Source: Paraherbaspirillum soli (GTDB taxonomy: Bacteria > Pseudomonadota > Gammaproteobacteria > Burkholderiales > Burkholderiaceae_D). Taken from it: 64,000 bases of DNA. The notes beneath the pieces were generated by a model that saw only the letters and a list, made by a program, of their open reading frames with translations, had not been told where the DNA came from and ran no database searches. The stretch spans positions 372,001 through 436,000 of the forward strand of contig NZ_JBHSMT010000029.1 in the NCBI RefSeq assembly GCF_042654985.1. The letters run 5' to 3'. Shown here piece after piece: positions 44,074 to 52,006 of the stretch (positions are counted from its first letter, which is position 1; each line of letters opens with the position of its first letter). Position numbers and translations under genes: made by a program.

Positions 44074-44587
44074 TGTGGAGTACCGTCAGGGTAAATCGGC
44101 CGTCGTCAGCGCGTTCGAGTTGCAGGGTCTGATCCGCACCAAGCGCGGCCACATCCGCGACGAAGTCGGCGACGATCGGCAGTTCCCGCTCTTCACGATC
44201 GACCAGCGCCGCCAGCATGACTTTGGCCGGACGGCCGTAGTCGAACAGCTCGTTGATTGCGGCGCGCGTGGTGCGGCCGGTGTAGAGCACGTCATCCACC
44301 AGCAGGATCGTCGCGCCGTTGACGTCAAACGGAATGTGCGTGGGCTTGACCTCGGCACGCAAGCCTTTTTTGGAAAAATCGTCCCGGTAGAACGACACGT
44401 CGACAAAGCCCAGGCGATTACTCTCGGTCAGCTGCAGCGCGGCGGCCAGACGCTCGGCGACCCATGCGCCGCCGGAATAAATACCGATCACGGCAACGTT
44501 TTCGGCTTGCGCCAGACCTGCTTTTACTTGTGCCTCGAGCGCTGCGTACAGCGCTTCGGCATCGAATTGTGGCGTGGTTGTAGTCAT
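44066..44587 (-). CDS. pyrR: PyrR bifunctional regulator/uracil phosphoribosyltransferase
   Basis: A 173-residue type I phosphoribosyltransferase. The PRPP-binding motif ATILLVDDVLYTGRTTRAAIN is near residues 95-115, with IGIYSGGAWVAERLAAAL earlier. In Gram-positive bacteria PyrR binds pyr mRNA to cause attenuation and has uracil phosphoribosyltransferase activity; whether the RNA-binding role operates here is not known. It overlaps pyrB by 8 bases, keeping it in the pyrimidine operon. No obvious attenuator could be identified in front of it. Confidence 0.93.
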   Translation of the reverse strand: MTTTTPQFDAEALYAALEAQVKAGLAQAENVAVIGIYSGGAWVAERLAAALQLTESNRLGFVDVSFYRDDFSKKGLRAEVKPTHIPFDVNGATILLVDDVLYTGRTTRAAINELFDYGRPAKVMLAALVDREERELPIVADFVADVAALGADQTLQLERADDGRFTLTVLHNA

Positions 44588-44616
44588 TACATCTTCATCG
44601 CAAAATCAATACAAAA

Positions 44617-45003
44617 TCATTCGGATAGATCGTCAAAATATTGCTGCAATATGATTGCCGCAGCTTGGTCGTCTATAACTTCACCGCGCTGATGCTTGAT
44701 CACGGCAGATGAATAGCGTTCATCGACCAATACCGTGACAACGCCGTAGCGGCCATGCAGCTGATTCGCGAAACGTCGGCAGCGGACGCTCATTTCATGC
44801 GTCGCGCCGTCCGGATGCAAGGGCAAGCCGACCACGCAGCGGGTTGGCTGCCATTCCTGCATCAAGGTGGAAATCTCGGCGAATTTGGCATCGTTGGTGG
44901 CGGCGCTGATCACCAGCAATGGCTGGGCCTGCTTCAGCATGGTGTTGCCAACGGCAACGCCGACCCGCTTGAGACCGAAATCGAAACCCAATACTGTTTC
45001 CAT
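44617..45003 (-). CDS. ruvX: Putative pre-16S rRNA nuclease/Holliday junction resolvase-like YqgF
   Basis: A 128-residue RNase H-fold protein of the YqgF/RuvX family, involved in 5' maturation of pre-16S rRNA in E. coli. The acidic active-site motif GFDFGLKRVGVAVG is at residues 6-19, with VVGLPLHPDGATHEMS in the middle and VDERYSSAVI near residue 94 containing the second acidic residue. It lies between yqgE and pyrR on the same strand, a common beta- and gamma-proteobacterial arrangement. Confidence 0.93.
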   Translation of the reverse strand: METVLGFDFGLKRVGVAVGNTMLKQAQPLLVISAATNDAKFAEISTLMQEWQPTRCVVGLPLHPDGATHEMSVRCRRFANQLHGRYGVVTVLVDERYSSAVIKHQRGEVIDDQAAAIILQQYFDDLSE

Positions 45004-45054
45004 CAGGCTGCTCCGGTCCCAAAAGCATTATCCATGCCACAGTCAATAAAAAAT

Positions 45055-45720
45055 TCACGCACGACCGGATTCCGTGGTCAGCATGAACGGGGAAATCCCC
45101 AGCAAGTTGAGGGCAGCGGCGAACCGTTCCTCAATCGGCAATTCGAAAATAATCGACGGTTCGGCAGCAACCGTCAGCCAGCCGTTGCGGGCAATTTCAT
45201 CTTCCAATTGACCAGCGCCCCAGCCGGAGCAACCTAGACTGACCAATATTTGCTGCGGGCCGGTCCCTAGTGCAACCTCTTCCAGCACATCCTTGGACGT
45301 GGTCATGGCAATCAATTCGGTCACTTTCAGACTGGAGGAATAGTCTTTGATCGGGGAATGCAGCACAAAGCCGCGCTCGACCTGCACCGGCCCGCCGAAC
45401 ATGACAGGGCGCTCGGCCATCGGGACCGCAGAGTGGAGTTCGGGACTGATTTCAAGCTTGAGATCGATGCGGTCGAATAGCACTTGCATCGTCATGTCGG
45501 TCGGCTTATTGATCACCACGCCGAGTGCGCCATTGGCATTGTGTTCACACAAATAGACTACGGCCCCGCCGAATATGGGATCCAGCATGGATGGCATTGC
45601 GATAAGGAAATGATTAGTCAGATTCAACGATGAGAAATCTGAGTCTTTCGATGCGCCGGCAGTGCTTTTACGCGAGGCGGGATCTTCAGGGGGGGTGTCT
45701 TGCTTGGCCATGCCCGACAT
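45055..45720 (-). CDS. yqgE: UPF0301/YqgE (AlgH) family protein
   Basis: A 221-residue cytoplasmic protein of the YqgE/AlgH family, whose function is not established (AlgH influences alginate expression in Pseudomonas). Diagnostic segments are NHFLIAMPSMLDPIFGGAVVYLCEHN, GALGVVINKPT, VMFGGPVQVERGFVLH and LGCSGWGAGQLEDEIARNGWL. The N-terminal ~30 residues before this core are unusual and low-complexity. ATGs at 45720 and 45711 are both possible starts; the longer frame from a GTG further upstream looks non-homologous. Operon partner of ruvX. Confidence 0.9.
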   Translation of the reverse strand: MSGMAKQDTPPEDPASRKSTAGASKDSDFSSLNLTNHFLIAMPSMLDPIFGGAVVYLCEHNANGALGVVINKPTDMTMQVLFDRIDLKLEISPELHSAVPMAERPVMFGGPVQVERGFVLHSPIKDYSSSLKVTELIAMTTSKDVLEEVALGTGPQQILVSLGCSGWGAGQLEDEIARNGWLTVAAEPSIIFELPIEERFAAALNLLGISPFMLTTESGRA

Positions 45721-45811
45721 TTTATCAGTTTTGAATCTGGCAATCCGGCTTTGAGAAGAGGTTTGCCTCTGGCAAATGTCTTGCCAAACCACGATGAAAA
45801 TGGGCTAGCGC

Positions 45812-45855
45812 AAAAAAAATGCCGACATATAAATCAAGCGAGTTATATGTCGGCA
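45812..45855 (-). terminator. Intrinsic terminator of the pil-chp operon
   Basis: On the minus strand a perfect 13-bp stem (TGCCGACATATAA at 45855-45843, complement at 45832-45820) is followed by eight T residues (45819-45812). It lies 18 bases after the chpA stop and before yqgE, so it should end the pilG-to-chpA transcript. Confidence 0.93.
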
Positions 45856-45872
45856 GCTGTTGCTAATGGCGC

Positions 45873-48800
45873 TTACTGGAGGGCGGATGCCCTGGGGACG
45901 AAAGATGCAATTGCGCTGATCAATTGGTCTTCCTGATATGGCTTGCCGAAATATTCGTTGACGCCCAACTCCATCGCATAGCTACGGTGTTTGGCGGCGG
46001 TGCGCGAAGTAATCATGATGATCGGAATATGGCGGGTCCGGTCGTCATTGCGAATATTGCGCGCCAGGTCGAAGCCATCCATACGCGGCATTTCAATATC
46101 GACCAGCATCACGTCCGGTGTGATTGCCTGCATCTGTTCCAGCGCATCGACACCGTCCTTGGCCAATACCACCTGATAGCCTTCGCGCGACAACAGACGC
46201 TGGGTGACCCGGCGCACTGTCAGCGAATCGTCGACCACCATCACGATATTTTGCGTACGCAGGCCTTGCACTGTCTGCGCCGGCGGTTTCACGCTGATGT
46301 CGGTAGCCGTCATTTCTGCGACCGCCCCCATCACATCGTGGGTAGCCAACGGTGTGAGCAGCGGAGCCCGCTGTTCGTGTCCAAAACGCAGCACCAGCGG
46401 CACCGGATTCAGGATCAGAACGATATCGCCGGAACCCAGCACCGTGGCGCCGGCCACCCCGATCATCCGCGATAACTGCGGGCCGATATTTTTAACCACG
46501 ACTTCTCGATTGCCGACAATCTCATCGACGTGCAGCGCGACGCGATCATTGCCGCTTCTCAAGATCATCACTGGCGAATATTGCTGCGCTACCGGGGTCG
46601 AATGGGTATCGCCCAGCAGTGTCGACAGATACTGCAGCGGTACCGGCTGTCCTTGCAACATCAGCACGCCGTCGTTGTAGGCGCTGGCCAGCGCAGTCGA
46701 CTTCAGCTGCTGCACCTGCTCCACCAGCGCCGAGGGCACCGCATAAGTATTGCCGCCGGTCGTCAGGAGCACTACCTGCGTCACCGCCAGCGTCAACGGC
46801 AAGTGAATCGTAAAGCGGGTGCCCTGGCCCGGATCGCTGGCGACCGCAACACGGCCCCCCAGCGATGCTGCCTCGGAGCGCACCACGTCCATGCCGACGC
46901 CACGGCCGGCCAGTTCGGTTACTTCCGCGCTGGTAGAAAAGCCGGGCCGGAAAATCAGGTCGGTGGTCTCAACATCGGAGATTTCCTGATCACTTTCCAG
47001 CAGGCCGACGCTGCGCGCCTTGTCGCGAATTCTGGACAGATTCAAGCCTTGGCCGTCGTCCGACAATTGGATCAGCACTTCATTGCCGTCCTGGCGGATT
47101 TCAATCTTCAGTTCGCCGGTCTCGCTCTTGCCGGCAGCGCGACGCGCCTCACGCGACTCGATGCCGTGCACGATGGCGTTACGCAGCAAGTGCTCAAACG
47201 GACCGACCATCTTTTCCAGTACGCCGCGATCGATTTCGACATGGCTGCCGAGAATATCCAGATTGACCCGCTTGTCGAGCTCTTTGGAAACCTGACGCGT
47301 CAGCCGGTACAAACGTTCCGCAACGCTGGCGAACTGCACCATCCGCACATGCATCAGATCTTGCTGCAAATCGCGGGTCAAACGACCTTGGGTCGCCAAG
47401 TCGACGTTGGCATCCTCCACCGTGCTGGTCAGATTCTTTTGCAGCGAGGCGACGTCATTGACGCTCTCCGCCATCATCCGCGTCAACTCTTGCAGTCGGG
47501 TAAAACGGTCGAACTCCAACGGGTCGAATTCACGCTCGCCGGCCAATGTCATCCGCGAGCTGATTTGCGCTTCTGCCTGAATTTCGATTTCGCGCAGCTG
47601 ACTGCGGAGACGATCAATGTTTTCCGTCAACTCGCCCAAAGACTGCTGCAAGGTGCCGACCCCGGCTTCCAACCGTGAACGGGCGATGGAAACTTCACCG
47701 GCCTGATTCACCAGGCGATCCAGAATGTCCGCATTGACGCGCACTTGCGCTACCTGCACCTGCGTTGCCGCGTTCGCCGGTGCTGGCGCCAGCGTCGCCG
47801 CAGCCGGCGCTGGCCTCACGCTTGGAGGATTGTTCAGCGCTTGCGGCTGCACCGCATCGACGACAGCAGGCGTTGCTTGATCCACTGGTTTTGGCGCAGT
47901 CGGATTTTGCAAGTTCTCGAACATCTGCACGCCGTGGTCGTAATGCGCGAGCAATTCGTCAATGGTGTGACGCGAAGCCCCACCAGTGTGCAGAATCGTC
48001 TCGATATGACTTTCCATCTCGTGCATGTGCTGGCCGAGCACCATCGCACCGGCCATGCGGGCACTGCCCTTGATGGTGTGCAAATGACGCAGGATAGACT
48101 GCGAAGCAGTCGCATCGGCCGGGCTTTGCTGCCAAGTGCGCAACGCGCTGCCGATTTGCGGCAACATGTCGCGACCTTCTTCCAGGAACACCGGCAACAG
48201 GTCGGCATCCAGGTCGTCCCTGAGCACCAGTGATGGATCGATTTCGGCCGCGGTCGATTCGAACAAATGAGGCGTCTCCACCATCACCGGCGCTACCAGC
48301 GACAGTTCCGACGGCGCTGCGGGCGCTTCGAAAGCCACCGGCTCGGGCGCCGCTGCCGGCGCCTCATCCCATGCATCCGACGCCACGACAACCGGCTCGA
48401 CCACTGGGAGTTCTTCGATCGCTTCTATCGCTTCGACTGCTGCAATCGGTTCGATGGATTCGACGGCGTCGCCAGCATCAAGCGGCTCAGCTAATGCAGC
48501 TGCCTCAACGACCTCGACGGCACGCGGCTCTTGTCCTTGCCACAAGCTGTCCAGGGCGCTGACCAATGCCGGTTCGTAATAAGGCATGTCGCCCTGCGTG
48601 AACTGTTGCAGCATCCACTTGGCGCGCTCTACGCCCTGTTGCAATATCTCGAAATCCTGCGCCCGCAATGGCGCTGGTTGCAACGCGATGCGCTGCAAGG
48701 CCATTTCCATCGCATGCGCCACTTCTTGCAATGATTTAAAGCCTACCGTGGCGGAGCTGCCTGCCAGAGAATGCGCGGCATGTACCGACTGCGTCGTTAC

Positions 48801-51794
48801 CTGACGCTCCGGCTCGTGCCGCCACTCGGCAAAGTCGTGCGACAAATGGCGCACCAGTTGATCGGTCTCGGCCAGATAGATGTTGTAAAGCGGCAGGCCG
48901 ATCACCAGATCGCCGACTTGCTTGGTGCTATCGTCATGCCGTATTTCCTGCATGCCCGGGAACGCGATTACCTCGGCGTCGACCGCGGGTACCGGCTCGG
49001 CAAGGTGCGGTGCTTCTACCTCGGGTTCTGCGTCGAGCGTCGCCGTCTCAGTAGCGGAGAACGATTGAAACTCGTGGCTATCGCCGAACAGGGCCAGATC
49101 GCTATCCGACAATTGTATTTCTTCGGCTTGAGCCTGCACTGGAGGCAGCTCAGGCAATTCCGTCAACTCTACGGCTGCTGCAACATTATTCGCTTCGGCT
49201 TCAGGGGCCGACACCGGCGCGACAAATGCCCCGCCGTTCCTCACGCGCTCGGCGCTCTCGGTCAATCCTTGCGGCGTCCGTTGCGATTGCCCGTTGACCT
49301 GAATTTCTTGGACCCATGCATCCAGCAGCGTGACCGCATGATCCAGCAAAGCAGTCAGGTCGGCGCTGACCGCACGCGACTCCGACAACCACAGATTGAG
49401 TACCTGCTCAATGCTCCAGGCCGCTTCGCCGAAAGCATTCAGGCCTATCATCCGGCTGCTGCCCTTCAAGGTATGGAAGGCGCGGCGCAACACGGTCAGG
49501 GGTTCTTGCTTGCCTGCCGCATCGCGCAATTGCGGCATGGTCTGGCGAGCGGTCGTCAATACCTCCTCGGCCTCGGACAGAAAAATCTCGCGCAATTCGG
49601 CGTCGGCTTCTTCATCCGTCACCGACGGCGTCGCGATTGACGCTACTTCTTCGGTGTGAACAGGTACGATCTTGGTCACGATTTCCGCCAGCGATTGCTG
49701 CGAAGCGGAGAAATCGGGGTGATTCAGAATGTCGATCGCTGCCTGCGCACGATCGGTTGCGGCCCGGTCATCGCTCAATGCAGCATCGACACGCATCTGC
49801 GCCAGCGACTCTTTCAGTTGTTCCTGCAAGGCCGGATTGTGCGGCTGCGCGGTCAAGGACAGTGCGAGTTCGGTGGCTTCCTGCTGATGCTGCAGCAACT
49901 CATCTTCGACTGTTGCCAGCTCGGGAAAAGACGGCAAGCTGTCGCCGTCGGCTGCACTTGCAACAATGCTGACATCCGAATCGAGCGGTTGCACCACCGG
50001 ATCAGGCTGCGGCGCCGGCGTCAAGGCGCGGCGCTCCAGCAAATTGACGCGGAATACGCCCGACTCCTCGTCGAAAGTAAAGTGGTTGTTTTGCGTGTCC
50101 GACTGGTGCTGCAAGGTTTCGATGAAGAAGCTCAACGCGCCGATGTTCTGCGCGATGCGTTCGAAGTCTTTCTGCTCCGGCTCTTCCGCTTGTTCGGCAG
50201 CGGTAAAGCGCTGCAACGTGGCGCGCGTATGTTCGACCACGCGCAAGGCATCGGTCTGATCCTGAATCGCCAATGCGCCCTGGATCTGATACAGCACTTG
50301 CTCGATCTGCGCCAGCACTTCACGCCGGGATGGGTCGCTAAAGAACTCGTCCAGCATTTTTTCGACCTGGCGCAAGCTCGACAACATTTCCGAAGCCAGC
50401 ATTTTGACTGTTTGACGCTGCTGCGCTTCGCGATAAATATCGTCGATCCATTGCGCCGGCTTGTTCAGCGTCTCGCCCGAGACGACAGACAGCAGACGCG
50501 CCGTCATCGCATCCGCCCGCTCGGAAAAATTCTCCGGCAAGCGATTGATATGGTTCAGGGTATTTTCAACAAACAGCAGGCTGGTCGCGATTTCCATGCT
50601 GATAGCATCGCCCGGCCGCGAATGCGCCGCGTGGCGCGCAATGCCGTTCAGCTCGCGCAGCAACTTCGATAGCGAAGGCGCGTTCAGCTGAGCACCCGCT
50701 TCGCTCAAGCCGTGCATTTCCTGTTCGAATGCAGATGCCGGCCCGGCGTCGCCGCCAGCCAGTCGATCCCACATATTTTTTGCTTGCGTCAGCCGCTCTT
50801 TGGCCGCACTCAGCGCGTCCAGGCTGATCTGCCCGTAGTGGCGCGTGCTGTAGTCGGTCGGCACCACGCCGTTCAGGCGATAAGCCGCACGGATCTGGAC
50901 GATGCGTTTGGAGACTTCCGCCGATGCTTGAGAAACCCCGGCAATAAAAAACAAGGCGTCGCGCAACAGGCGCTCGGAGATGCTTGACGATCCCTGGCTC
51001 AGGCGCCGCAGTTGCAAATTGATGCGGGCGAATAATTGTTTGACGTACAGCTCGTTCGGCACCTGCGCAGTGGCCACCGCTTCGGCGAGGCCGTGCATCA
51101 CCCACCAGAATCCCCTGGCTTGCTGGTTGCGCTGCATCTGCTCGACTTCCGCCACGACCGCTTGCATGGCAGATGCATTTTCCAGTTCGGCCGCCTTGTC
51201 GGCGTTTTTTAGGAATGGCAGCAACGCGCGCTCAAATCGTTTGCGCAACGGCAGATAGGCATCTACCTCAACCGGCGCTGCATTGTCTGCTGCAGGAAAG
51301 TGCGGGCGTATCGTCAGGTCGGGGAAGAACAGGTCGGCCGGATGGATTCTTTCCGCGCCGCGGATTTCCAGCAGCGCCTGGTAATACGGGAATAAGCGGA
51401 CCGGTTGATGCGCACTGCCGGCCAACAACTCGTCCAGATATTCGATCAATGCCTGGTAGGCATTCTTGATGATCTGCGCATGCTGCGCAGTCAGTTGAGC
51501 CTGCCCCGATTCGGCACGCTCCAGTAAATCCTCAACCGTTTCGGTGATGATGGTGACGCCGTCGATGTCCACCATCTGCAACGCGCCGTGCGCCTGATGC
51601 AAATAGGTTTTGGCATGCCGGATGGCGGTCAGGTGTTCTTCATTTTGGGAGTCGGCGGCTTGCTCTGCCGCCTGCAACAAAGCCGCGCCGGATTGGCCTA
51701 GCGCCTCGCGGATTTCGTTCATTACCCATGACAATGGTCCGGTATCAAGATGCGCCCGCGTGGCTTCAGCGGTGCTGGAAAAATCGGTGGTCAT
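45873..51794 (-). CDS. chpA: Hybrid chemosensory histidine kinase ChpA/PilL of the type IV pilus system
   Basis: A 1973-residue CheA-like kinase controlling twitching and pilus dynamics. Histidine phosphotransfer (HPt) domains with the canonical motif occur near residue 772 (FHTLKGSSRM), 1005 (AAHSLAGSSATVG) and 1237 (LHTIKGSARMAG). An N-terminal HPt-like region near residue 69 (HQAHGALQM) lacks the full signature. A linker very rich in Ala, Glu, Pro and Val (about 1090-1190) precedes the last HPt. Then follow the dimerisation segment VNQAGEVSIARSRLE, the kinase N box LLRNAIVHGIES, the G boxes DDGQGL and GRGVGMDVV, a CheW-like domain and a receiver (Asp in LVDIEMPRMDG, near residue 1898). Last gene of the operon, followed by a terminator. 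Confidence 0.95.
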   Translation of the reverse strand: MTTDFSSTAEATRAHLDTGPLSWVMNEIREALGQSGAALLQAAEQAADSQNEEHLTAIRHAKTYLHQAHGALQMVDIDGVTIITETVEDLLERAESGQAQLTAQHAQIIKNAYQALIEYLDELLAGSAHQPVRLFPYYQALLEIRGAERIHPADLFFPDLTIRPHFPAADNAAPVEVDAYLPLRKRFERALLPFLKNADKAAELENASAMQAVVAEVEQMQRNQQARGFWWVMHGLAEAVATAQVPNELYVKQLFARINLQLRRLSQGSSSISERLLRDALFFIAGVSQASAEVSKRIVQIRAAYRLNGVVPTDYSTRHYGQISLDALSAAKERLTQAKNMWDRLAGGDAGPASAFEQEMHGLSEAGAQLNAPSLSKLLRELNGIARHAAHSRPGDAISMEIATSLLFVENTLNHINRLPENFSERADAMTARLLSVVSGETLNKPAQWIDDIYREAQQRQTVKMLASEMLSSLRQVEKMLDEFFSDPSRREVLAQIEQVLYQIQGALAIQDQTDALRVVEHTRATLQRFTAAEQAEEPEQKDFERIAQNIGALSFFIETLQHQSDTQNNHFTFDEESGVFRVNLLERRALTPAPQPDPVVQPLDSDVSIVASAADGDSLPSFPELATVEDELLQHQQEATELALSLTAQPHNPALQEQLKESLAQMRVDAALSDDRAATDRAQAAIDILNHPDFSASQQSLAEIVTKIVPVHTEEVASIATPSVTDEEADAELREIFLSEAEEVLTTARQTMPQLRDAAGKQEPLTVLRRAFHTLKGSSRMIGLNAFGEAAWSIEQVLNLWLSESRAVSADLTALLDHAVTLLDAWVQEIQVNGQSQRTPQGLTESAERVRNGGAFVAPVSAPEAEANNVAAAVELTELPELPPVQAQAEEIQLSDSDLALFGDSHEFQSFSATETATLDAEPEVEAPHLAEPVPAVDAEVIAFPGMQEIRHDDSTKQVGDLVIGLPLYNIYLAETDQLVRHLSHDFAEWRHEPERQVTTQSVHAAHSLAGSSATVGFKSLQEVAHAMEMALQRIALQPAPLRAQDFEILQQGVERAKWMLQQFTQGDMPYYEPALVSALDSLWQGQEPRAVEVVEAAALAEPLDAGDAVESIEPIAAVEAIEAIEELPVVEPVVVASDAWDEAPAAAPEPVAFEAPAAPSELSLVAPVMVETPHLFESTAAEIDPSLVLRDDLDADLLPVFLEEGRDMLPQIGSALRTWQQSPADATASQSILRHLHTIKGSARMAGAMVLGQHMHEMESHIETILHTGGASRHTIDELLAHYDHGVQMFENLQNPTAPKPVDQATPAVVDAVQPQALNNPPSVRPAPAAATLAPAPANAATQVQVAQVRVNADILDRLVNQAGEVSIARSRLEAGVGTLQQSLGELTENIDRLRSQLREIEIQAEAQISSRMTLAGEREFDPLEFDRFTRLQELTRMMAESVNDVASLQKNLTSTVEDANVDLATQGRLTRDLQQDLMHVRMVQFASVAERLYRLTRQVSKELDKRVNLDILGSHVEIDRGVLEKMVGPFEHLLRNAIVHGIESREARRAAGKSETGELKIEIRQDGNEVLIQLSDDGQGLNLSRIRDKARSVGLLESDQEISDVETTDLIFRPGFSTSAEVTELAGRGVGMDVVRSEAASLGGRVAVASDPGQGTRFTIHLPLTLAVTQVVLLTTGGNTYAVPSALVEQVQQLKSTALASAYNDGVLMLQGQPVPLQYLSTLLGDTHSTPVAQQYSPVMILRSGNDRVALHVDEIVGNREVVVKNIGPQLSRMIGVAGATVLGSGDIVLILNPVPLVLRFGHEQRAPLLTPLATHDVMGAVAEMTATDISVKPPAQTVQGLRTQNIVMVVDDSLTVRRVTQRLLSREGYQVVLAKDGVDALEQMQAITPDVMLVDIEMPRMDGFDLARNIRNDDRTRHIPIIMITSRTAAKHRSYAMELGVNEYFGKPYQEDQLISAIASFVPRASALQ

Positions 51795-51898
51795 GACAGC
51801 CTCATGGGTTCAAATAGTGGTCAATCGAAATCGACCACGATGCGTCAAAATTGGGCCGAACGGACTCGGCGCACATTTATCTTGGCGCTTAATCTTGA

Positions 51899-51950
51899 CA
51901 AATAAGCTTGGCAAATAAGCTTGGTAAATAAGCTTGCCAAATAAGCTAAC
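51899..51950. repeat. Four tandem 13-bp repeats between pilJ and chpA
   Basis: The unit CAAATAAGCTTGG occurs four times head to tail from 51899 (the third begins with T and ends GC, the fourth is cut short). Each unit contains AAGCTT. It occupies the 212-base gap between pilJ and chpA, where the chpA ribosome site is further on; no other motif explains it. Confidence 0.85.
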
Positions 51951-52006
51951 GCCAACCCGGCCGGCCTTCAAGAAATCTGAAGCGCAGTCAGGTTGGCAGC
52001 AGTGGT

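Noticed and set aside
51899..51950. CRISPR array
   Set aside because: The 13-bp repeats are contiguous with no spacers and no cas genes are present.
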